From Streptomyces roseifaciens (GTDB lineage: Bacteria > Actinomycetota > Actinomycetes > Streptomycetales > Streptomycetaceae), in contig NZ_LNBE01000003.1 in NCBI RefSeq assembly GCF_001445655.1, positions 1,284,530-1,348,529 on the forward strand: DNA of 64,000 bases, given 5' to 3'. A program made the position numbers and the translations under genes. Shown here piece after piece: positions 58,056 through 64,000 of the stretch. The notes under the pieces are model-generated. The model did no database searches. It saw only the letters and a program-made list of their open reading frames with translations, and had not been told where the DNA came from. Position 1 is the stretch's first letter. Every line of letters starts with the position of its first letter.

Positions 58056-59285
58056 ATGGTTTTCGCTTCCCGCAGTCAGACCTGGCAGGTACGGAGTCAG
58101 CAGACGATCGCCTACGAGATCGTCGAGACGCGGGGGCTCCTGGACCCGCGCAACGACGGCCTCTTAGCGGTCCCGGGCGGCGGCCGCGCGGCCGGCACCC
58201 GCCTGGTGGTCCTCGACCACAGCATCGACGCCCTGTACGGCACCCGCATCCGCGACTACTTCGCGCACCACGGCGCCGAGGTCGAGTACCTGACGATCCA
58301 GGGCGCGGAGGAGAACAAGAACATCGAGCAGGTGATGCAGGTCGCCGACAAGCTCAACGAGGTCGGCACGCACCGCCTGAGCAGCCCGCCCCTGGTCATC
58401 GGCGGCGGCGTGGTGGCCGACGTCGTGGGTCTGGCGGCGAGCCTGTACCGGCGCGGCATACCGTACGTCCGCGTCCCCACCACCCTCCTGGCCCAGGTCG
58501 ACGTGAGCGTCGCGGCCAAGACCGGTATCAACTACGGCGGTTACCGCAACCGCCTGGGCAGCTACAGCCCGCCTCCCCGCACGCTCATCGACCGCGAGTT
58601 CCTCGCCACGGTCCCCGAGCGGGAGCTGAGGAACGGCATGGGCGAGATCTTCAAGATGGCCCTCATCAAGGACCGCCGCCTCTTCGAGCTCCTGGAGACG
58701 TACGGCGCAGCGCTGATCAGCGCGCGCTTCCAGGACCCGGCCGCCGGTGACGACGGCGTGGAGGGCGTGGCCGGCGAGATCGCCGACGAGGTGATCGGGC
58801 GCGCGATCGCGGGCATGGCCGAGGAACTGGAGCCCAACCTCTGGGAGAAGAACCTCGAGCGGTCGGTCGACTACGGGCACTCCTTCTCGCCCCTGGTGGA
58901 GATGCGCGCCATCCCCGAACTCCTCCACGGTGAAGCCGTGGCCATGGACTGTGTGTTCTCCGCGGTGATCGCCGCGAACCGCGAGCTGATCCCCGCCGCG
59001 GACCTCCAGCGCGTCGTCGCCGCCGCGCGCCGCCTCGGCCTGGCCCCCTCCCACCCCCTCTTCTGCGACACGGACCTGGTCCTCGAAGCCCTGGAGGACA
59101 CCGTCCGTCACCGCGACGGCCGGCAGAACCTCCCCATGCTGACCGGCATCGGCCAGGTCCGTTTCCTCAACGACGTGACCGAGGTGGAGATCAAGCAGGC
59201 CTGCGAGGCCATGGCGGACCTGCTGGACGCAGTTCCTGCCTCCTCTACCTCCCCTGCCTCCCCCGCCGCCGAGGGCCGCCGGTGA
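58056..59285 (+). CDS. sugar-phosphate cyclase, 2-epi-5-epi-valiolone synthase-like
   Basis: A 409-residue member of the dehydroquinate-synthase-like superfamily. PLVIGGGVVADVVGLAASLY, RVPTTLLAQVDVSVAAKTGIN and YGGYRNRLGSYSPPPRTLID, then NGMGEIFKMALIKDRRLFELLE and DYGHSFSPLVEMRAIPELLHGEAVAMD carry the NAD- and zinc-binding residues. The pattern fits cyclases that act on sedoheptulose 7-phosphate, the first step to C7-cyclitols such as valienamine-type compounds. With no O-methyltransferase next to it, EEVS is more likely than desmethyl-deoxygadusol synthase; by eye I cannot exclude the epi-valiolone type. It overlaps the next gene by GTGA. Confidence 0.85.
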   Translation: MVFASRSQTWQVRSQQTIAYEIVETRGLLDPRNDGLLAVPGGGRAAGTRLVVLDHSIDALYGTRIRDYFAHHGAEVEYLTIQGAEENKNIEQVMQVADKLNEVGTHRLSSPPLVIGGGVVADVVGLAASLYRRGIPYVRVPTTLLAQVDVSVAAKTGINYGGYRNRLGSYSPPPRTLIDREFLATVPERELRNGMGEIFKMALIKDRRLFELLETYGAALISARFQDPAAGDDGVEGVAGEIADEVIGRAIAGMAEELEPNLWEKNLERSVDYGHSFSPLVEMRAIPELLHGEAVAMDCVFSAVIAANRELIPAADLQRVVAAARRLGLAPSHPLFCDTDLVLEALEDTVRHRDGRQNLPMLTGIGQVRFLNDVTEVEIKQACEAMADLLDAVPASSTSPASPAAEGRR

Positions 59286-60031
59286 GCGGCGACCGGGTCG
59301 TCCTCGTCACAGGAGCCAGCGCCGGCATCGGCCGCGAATCCGCCGCGGCGTTCGCGGAAGCGGGTATGACCGTGGTCCTCGCCGCCCGCAACGAAGAGCG
59401 CGGCCACCGGGCCGCCGAAGAGATCCGCGCCGGGGGAGGCGACGCGCAGTTCTTCCGCTGCGACATCACCGAACCCGACGACGTACGCGCGCTGTTCGCC
59501 CGCATCACCGCCACCTACGGGCGCCTTGACCACGCGTTCAACAACGCCGGCGTGCCCGGCGACGGCCGCCTCGTCGACGTGTCGGAGGAGGACTTCGACC
59601 GCGCGTTCTCCGTCAACACCCGGGGACTGTGGCTCTGCCTGCGCGAAGAACTGCGGCTGATGGCGGAGCAGGGTCACGGAAGCATCGTGAACAACACCTC
59701 GGTCCACGGGCTGCGGACCGTGTTCCCCGGCATCGGGGCGTACGTGGCGTCCAAGCATGCCGCCGTGGCCCTGACGCGCGTCGCGGCGCTGGAACACGCC
59801 CGCGACGGCGTACGGGTCAACGCGCTGGCGCCGGGCCCCATCGAGACCGAGATGCTCGCCGCGTCCGAGGCGGCCGTGGGCGGGGCGACCACCTGGCGGG
59901 GCCTGATCCCGTCGGGCGAGATCGGCACCCCGCGGCAGGTCGCCGACGTGGCGATGTGGCTGTTCTCGCCGGCGTCCTCCTACGTCAACGGTCAGACCAT
60001 CGGCGTCGACGGCGGCTTCCTGGCGGTCTGA
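59282..60031 (+). CDS. short-chain dehydrogenase/reductase
   Basis: A 249-residue classical SDR: VLVTGASAGIGRESAAAFAEAGMTV (cofactor site), FNNAGVPGDG, NNTSVHG with the catalytic Ser and YVASKHAAVALTRV with Tyr-x3-Lys. APGPIETEM and VNGQTIGVDGGFLAV are typical ends. It is probably specific for a cyclitol alcohol or ketone in this operon. GTG at 59282 is translationally coupled to the cyclase. Confidence 0.92.
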   Translation: MSGDRVVLVTGASAGIGRESAAAFAEAGMTVVLAARNEERGHRAAEEIRAGGGDAQFFRCDITEPDDVRALFARITATYGRLDHAFNNAGVPGDGRLVDVSEEDFDRAFSVNTRGLWLCLREELRLMAEQGHGSIVNNTSVHGLRTVFPGIGAYVASKHAAVALTRVAALEHARDGVRVNALAPGPIETEMLAASEAAVGGATTWRGLIPSGEIGTPRQVADVAMWLFSPASSYVNGQTIGVDGGFLAV

Positions 60032-60117
60032 GCCGCCGGCCTCCCCCCCGATCTCTTCGCTCTCTTCGATCTCTTTCTGCAGATCTCTCTCTGCTCTCCC
60101 CCAATGGAAGTGGTTCC
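60032..60117. repeat. pyrimidine-rich spacer with TCTCT repeats
   Basis: The 86 bp between the SDR and GMC genes is almost purely C/T on the plus strand, with repeated GATCTCTTCG, CTCTCTTCGATCTCTTTCTG and GATCTCTCTCTGCTCTC. It stands out from the G-rich surroundings. It could be an unstructured spacer or slippage product. Confidence 0.7.
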
Positions 60118-61689
60118 ATGAAAACCGACGGTGTCCATGGTGCCGGTGGCACCTATGACGTCATCGTTGTCGGCGCAGGCGCAGCCGGAAGCATCGTCGC
60201 GGCCCGGCTGAGCGAGCAGCGCGACAGATCGGTCCTGCTCCTGGAAGCGGGCCCGGCGGACGACGACCCGGCAATCGCCCGCCCGGCGTCCTGGCCGTTC
60301 CTGCTGGGCGGCGAACTGGACTGGAAGTACCGGACGGTTCCGCAGGACGCGCTCGCCGGCCGGCGCCTCGCCTGGCCGCGCGGCCGCGTCGTCGGCGGGT
60401 CGGGCGCCATCAACGCCATGGTGCACGTCCGCGGCGCGGCCTCCGACTTCGACGCGTGGGCCCGCTGGGGCGGCGCCATGTGGGACGCGCAGCACGTCAT
60501 GCCGTACCTCGAAGCCCTGGAGGGCCCGGCGGGCGCGCCGCAGTACGGGCGGATCCCCGTCGCGGAGAACACCGCCCCGCACCCCTTCGCGGCCGCGTTC
60601 GTCGCAGCGGCGGAGAAGTACGGCCTGCCATCCAACCTCGACTTCAACTCCGGTGTGCAGGAAGGCGTGGGCCTCTACCGCACCACGCGCACCGACGACG
60701 CAGAACCCGGCCCCGGTCGGACGACGCCCGCGACGCCCGCCCGCCGCGGCAACACCGCGCACACCCACCTCCGCCCGGCGCTCGACCGCCCCAACCTCAC
60801 CCTGCTCACCGGCGCCACCGTCACGGCCGTCGAGGTCGAGGACGGGCGGGCCGCGGGCGTACGGATCCTGCGCGACGGCCGCGTCACCACCGTGCGCTGC
60901 GCGGGCGAGGTGATCCTGTGCGGCGGCGCCGTCGCCAGCCCCCAGCTGCTCCTGCTCAGCGGCATCGGCCCGGCGGCCGCTCTGGCCGCGCTGGACATCC
61001 CCGTCGTCACCGACCTGCCGGGCGTCGGGGCCAACCTGCACGACCACGTCCAGGTGTCCCTCGCCTACGACACCACCGAGGGCCGTCCCGTCGCGGACTT
61101 CTCCAACCTCGGCGAGGCGGGCGGCTTCGTCACGCTGTACCCCGGCTCCCCGGCCCCGGACGTCCAGCTGTCCTTCGCGCCCATGAAGGACCTGAACAAC
61201 GGCTCCGAGCTCGGCCGCGGCTTCACCGTCGGCCCGGGCGTCACCCGCCCGCGCAGCCGTGGCAGCCTCACCCTGGCCTCCGCCGACCCCACGGCCCACC
61301 CGCTGATCGACCCCCGCTACCTCTCCGACCCGCACGACCTCGACACCCTGGTGGAGGGCGTGCGCATCGCCCGCGACATCGCGGCGACGGCCCCGCTGTC
61401 GGACTTCGCCGCAGGCGGCCCGCTGAGCCCGGCGGCCACGCGCCGCGAGCTGGAGGACTTCGTCCGGGCGAACGCGCAGACGCAGTTCCACCCGGTCGGC
61501 ACCTGCCGGTTCGGGCAGGAGGCGGACGGCATGGCGGTCGTCGGCCCGCGCCTGGACGTCAGGGGGGTCGCCGGGCTGCGCGTCGCGGACGCCTCGGTCA
61601 TCCCGAACATGATCACCGGAAACATCCACGCCGCAGTGGCCGCAGTCGCCGAGCGCGCGGCGGAATTCGTACAGGAGGACCTGGCATGA
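60118..61689 (+). CDS. GMC-family FAD oxidoreductase
   Basis: A 523-residue glucose-methanol-choline oxidoreductase: YDVIVVGAGAAGSIVAARLSE (FAD dinucleotide fold), RRLAWPRGRVVGGSGAINAMVHVRG (GMC signature 1), EVILCGGAVASPQLLLLSGIGP (signature 2), and the C-terminal QFHPVGTCRFG and NMITGNIHAAV with the His and Asn of the active site. It oxidises alcohols, probably the cyclitol. GGAAG is 8 bp before the ATG. It overlaps the next gene by ATGA. Confidence 0.92.
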   Translation: MKTDGVHGAGGTYDVIVVGAGAAGSIVAARLSEQRDRSVLLLEAGPADDDPAIARPASWPFLLGGELDWKYRTVPQDALAGRRLAWPRGRVVGGSGAINAMVHVRGAASDFDAWARWGGAMWDAQHVMPYLEALEGPAGAPQYGRIPVAENTAPHPFAAAFVAAAEKYGLPSNLDFNSGVQEGVGLYRTTRTDDAEPGPGRTTPATPARRGNTAHTHLRPALDRPNLTLLTGATVTAVEVEDGRAAGVRILRDGRVTTVRCAGEVILCGGAVASPQLLLLSGIGPAAALAALDIPVVTDLPGVGANLHDHVQVSLAYDTTEGRPVADFSNLGEAGGFVTLYPGSPAPDVQLSFAPMKDLNNGSELGRGFTVGPGVTRPRSRGSLTLASADPTAHPLIDPRYLSDPHDLDTLVEGVRIARDIAATAPLSDFAAGGPLSPAATRRELEDFVRANAQTQFHPVGTCRFGQEADGMAVVGPRLDVRGVAGLRVADASVIPNMITGNIHAAVAAVAERAAEFVQEDLA

Positions 61690-62741
61690 GCCCTGCACCC
61701 ACCCCCGCACCCGCCCCCCTGCGCTGGGGCGTGCTCGGCGCCACGTCCTACATCGCCACGCACCTCATGCCGGCCGTCGCCGGGACCCCGGGCTGCGAGC
61801 TCACCGCCGTCGCCAGCCGCCCCGGACGGACCGAGCAGGCCGCGACGGCCGGCGAGCCGTTCGGCGCCGCCGCCCACCGCGACTACGCGTCCCTCCTCGC
61901 CGACCCCGCCGTCGACGCGGTCTACATCGCCCTGCCCAACACCGACCACGTCGAGTGGACCGTACGGGCCCTGGAAGCGGGCAAGCACGTCCTGGTCGAG
62001 AAGCCCATGGCCATGGACGAGAAGGGCTGTGCGCGCATCGAGGCGGCCGCGGAGGCCTCCTCCCGTACGGTGATGGAAGCCTTCATGTACCGCTTCCACC
62101 CGCAGCAGGCGCGCGCCGCCGAGCTGCTCGCCTCCGGCGCGGTCGGCGAACTGCGCGTCGTCCGTGCGTCGTTCGCCTTCGCCATCGAGACCGGAAGCGG
62201 CAACATCCGTCTCGATCCGGCGCTCGGCGGCGGCGCCACCTGGGACGTCGGGTGCTACGCGATCGACGTGCCCCTGTTCTTCTTCGGGCAGGCCCCCGAG
62301 CGCGTCTCGGCCCGCTTCGGCCGGCGGCCGGGCCTGGAGGTCGACACCAGCGCGGTGGCGACCATGGACTTCGGCCGGGGCCGCAGCGCCGTCGTCGACT
62401 ACAGCATCGACTACGGGCCCCGCGCCTGGTACGAGCTCCAGGGCACCCACGGGACCATCACCGTGCGGAACGCCTGGGCCATGAGCGGGGAGGACGGCGT
62501 CATCACCGTGCTCACCGCGGACGGCGTCCGGGAGGAGACGGTGCCGGCCGCGAACCACTACCAGCTGCAGGTGGCCCACTTCGCCGAAGTCGTACGCGCG
62601 GGCGGCGGCGCGGGCTCGGGCGTCCGCGTCCCGCTCGCGGACTCCCGGCGGACGGCGCGGGTGGGGGAGTCCCTCGTGGCCTCCGCGGCTGCGGACGGCG
62701 CGCCGGTGCCCTGCGGTGACGAAGGCCCGGCGCCGCAGTGA
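61686..62741 (+). CDS. Gfo/Idh/MocA family oxidoreductase
   Basis: A 351-residue NAD(P)-dependent oxidoreductase. LRWGVLGATSYIATHLMPAV is the Rossmann start, and AVYIALPNTDHVEWTVRALEAGKHVLVEKPMAM holds the EKP motif with the catalytic Lys. FMYRFHPQQ and WDVGCYAID carry the conserved active-site region. It resembles inositol and sugar dehydrogenases. It overlaps both neighbours by 4 bp (ATGA, GTGA), so it is co-translated with the GMC enzyme and the transporter. Confidence 0.92.
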   Translation: MSPAPTPAPAPLRWGVLGATSYIATHLMPAVAGTPGCELTAVASRPGRTEQAATAGEPFGAAAHRDYASLLADPAVDAVYIALPNTDHVEWTVRALEAGKHVLVEKPMAMDEKGCARIEAAAEASSRTVMEAFMYRFHPQQARAAELLASGAVGELRVVRASFAFAIETGSGNIRLDPALGGGATWDVGCYAIDVPLFFFGQAPERVSARFGRRPGLEVDTSAVATMDFGRGRSAVVDYSIDYGPRAWYELQGTHGTITVRNAWAMSGEDGVITVLTADGVREETVPAANHYQLQVAHFAEVVRAGGGAGSGVRVPLADSRRTARVGESLVASAAADGAPVPCGDEGPAPQ

Positions 62742-64000
62742 CGCAGACGCATGTCCGGTCGTCGCCGCTCCGGGCCTTCACGGTGCTGCTGACCTCGCTC
62801 GGAGGGCTCCTCTTCGGCTACGGCACGGGTGTCATCGCAGGAGCCCTCCCGCTGGTCTCCCGCACCTACGACCTGTCGTCGTGGGCCCAGGGCGCGGCGG
62901 TGTCGGCGGCGCTGCTGGGAGCGGCCCTGACCGCTCCCACCAGCGGCCGGCTGGCCGACCGCCTCGGCCGCCGGCCGGTCCTGGGCGGCGCCACCGCCTT
63001 CTACGCCGCGGGCACGCTGCTGTCCGCGACCGCGGAGGGCCCGGCGTCGCTGCTCGTGGGGCGCCTCCTGGTGGGGCTCGCGCTGGGGGCGACGTCGTTC
63101 GCCGTTCCCCTGTACATCTCGGAGATCGTTCCGCCGGCCCGCCGCGGTGCGCTGGTGACGGTCAATCAGCTGATGATCACCGTGGGGCTGCTGCTGTCCT
63201 ACGTCGTGGCGTACGTCCTGGAGTCCTCCGGGAACTGGCGCGCGATGTTCGCGCTCGGCGCCGCCCCGGCCCTGATCCTGCTGGCCGGGCTCCCCTTCGT
63301 CCCCGAGTCCCCGGAGTGGCTGCACAGCCGGGGGCAGGCGGACCGCGCGGCCCGCGAGGCGCACCGCCTGGGCCTGCCGGTCCGGGCCGCGGACGACGCC
63401 CCGTCCGCCGCCCGGGGGTTCGGCCTGCGGGCGGCCGCGGCGCACGCGGGGCCGCGCTGGGTGGCACTGGGCCTGGCCATCGCCGTCCTCGTCCACCTCA
63501 CCGGGCTGAACACGGCCATCTACTACGCCCCCACCATCCTCGCCGACAGCGGCCTGACGTCGAGCGGGGGCGTCGCCGGTTCGGTGCTCGTGGGCTCGTG
63601 CAACGTCGTGGCGACCGTCTTCACCATCGTCTTCCTCGACAGGTGGGGGCGCAGGCCCCTCATGCTCGGCGGGCTGGCGGTGATGGCCGCCGCAGCCGTG
63701 GCGATCGCGTCCGTCCAGAGCCTCGGCGACCCGGGCGTGGCCACGGCCGTCCTGCTGTGCCTGTTCATCACGGCCGGAGCCGTCGGCCCGGCCGCGGTGT
63801 TCTGGGTCTACATCGCCGAGATCTACCCCGCCCGCGCGCGGGGCGCCCTCATGAGCCTGGCCACGGCGGCGCACTGGGGCGCGGACTTCGTCGTGGCGAC
63901 GACGTTCCTGCCGCTGGTGCAGGGGCTGTCGCTCGAAGGCGCCTTCCTCGTCTACGCGGTGATCACGGCCGCCTCGGCCGTGGGGCTGGGGAAGTGGATG
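62738..64000 (+). CDS. MFS sugar-porter-type transporter, C-terminus beyond the window
   Basis: The frame opens with GTG at 62738 (GTGA overlap) and is still open at the window end, about 421 codons in. LRAFTVLLTSLGGLLFGYGTGVIAGALPL is the sugar-porter start, GRLADRLGRRPVLGG the motif A loop, FVPESPEWLHSRGQ the PESPR-like motif, and LDRWGRRPLMLGG the second motif A loop. HLTGLNTAIYYAPTIL corresponds to the QQxxGxNxxxYYxP region with His-Leu in place of Gln-Gln. It probably imports or exports the operon's cyclitol. Confidence 0.9.
   Translation, partial: MTQTHVRSSPLRAFTVLLTSLGGLLFGYGTGVIAGALPLVSRTYDLSSWAQGAAVSAALLGAALTAPTSGRLADRLGRRPVLGGATAFYAAGTLLSATAEGPASLLVGRLLVGLALGATSFAVPLYISEIVPPARRGALVTVNQLMITVGLLLSYVVAYVLESSGNWRAMFALGAAPALILLAGLPFVPESPEWLHSRGQADRAAREAHRLGLPVRAADDAPSAARGFGLRAAAAHAGPRWVALGLAIAVLVHLTGLNTAIYYAPTILADSGLTSSGGVAGSVLVGSCNVVATVFTIVFLDRWGRRPLMLGGLAVMAAAAVAIASVQSLGDPGVATAVLLCLFITAGAVGPAAVFWVYIAEIYPARARGALMSLATAAHWGADFVVATTFLPLVQGLSLEGAFLVYAVITAASAVGLGKWM

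Noticed and set aside
58056..59285. 3-dehydroquinate synthase of the shikimate pathway
   Set aside because: The partners are an SDR, GMC and Gfo/Idh oxidoreductases rather than shikimate genes, and the AKTGINYGGYRNRLGSY stretch fits the sedoheptulose-phosphate cyclases better.

Overview
The window looks like chromosomal DNA of a Streptomyces (or a very close actinomycete). Base composition is very high in G+C and third codon positions are almost always G or C. Genes are packed with ATGA/GTGA stop-start overlaps, GTG starts are common, and the families present (Lrp/AsnC, MerR and TetR regulators, ECF sigma factor, secreted hydrolases, EEVS) are typical of that genus. No rRNA, tRNA, insertion sequence or CRISPR array was seen.

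Layout. (1) 1-6.4 kb: a partial DedA-type gene, a small hypothetical, an MFS transporter, an aldehyde (succinate-semialdehyde) dehydrogenase behind a 19-20 bp minisatellite, and an ABC exporter with a palindromic operator over its promoter. (2) 6.4-11.1 kb: a catabolic block read leftwards (asparaginase, aspartate ammonia-lyase, malic enzyme) with a divergent Lrp/AsnC regulator and paired direct repeats between them. (3) 11.1-12.9 kb: an unusual protein made of two alpha/beta-hydrolase halves behind a MerR-type 19-bp-spacer promoter. (4) 13.0-14.6 kb: a small protein, an ECF-like sigma factor and a partner gene. (5) 14.8-36.2 kb: a 21 kb contractile injection system (phage-tail-like, eCIS) locus: sheath, tube, zinc-ribbon protein, Pro-rich protein, DUF4255/Pvc16-like cap protein, AAA+ ATPase, tube adaptor, LysM-like protein, hub, spike, tip, gp25, two large gp6/J-like baseplate proteins, a tail protein and a final DUF6519-like protein. 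No tape measure and only one tube gene were recognised.

(6) 36.4-43.7 kb: secreted propeller proteins and an esterase, an MFS pump with a divergent MerR regulator, and a PBP4-type DD-peptidase. (7) 43.9-48.9 kb: a compact operon that may be a small biosynthetic system: GTP cyclohydrolase II-like enzyme, flavin-reductase-like protein, a 13-residue peptide gene with a near-perfect ribosome binding site followed by a perfect 14-bp hairpin, a beta-propeller protein, and an MFS exporter. SARP-like 11-bp direct repeats lie upstream. This is the strongest candidate for an undescribed system. (8) 49.0-57.8 kb: a TetR regulator, three different serine hydrolases in one operon, a large hypothetical with a possible frameshift at its start, a macro-domain protein and a small Cys-rich protein.

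(9) 58.0-64.0 kb (continuing past the end): a tightly coupled cyclitol-type operon with a sugar-phosphate cyclase (2-epi-5-epi-valiolone synthase-like), a short-chain dehydrogenase, a GMC oxidoreductase, a Gfo/Idh/MocA oxidoreductase and an MFS sugar-type transporter. This looks like the start of a C7-cyclitol natural-product or catabolic cluster. All functions come from reading translated sequence by eye; no database search was run.
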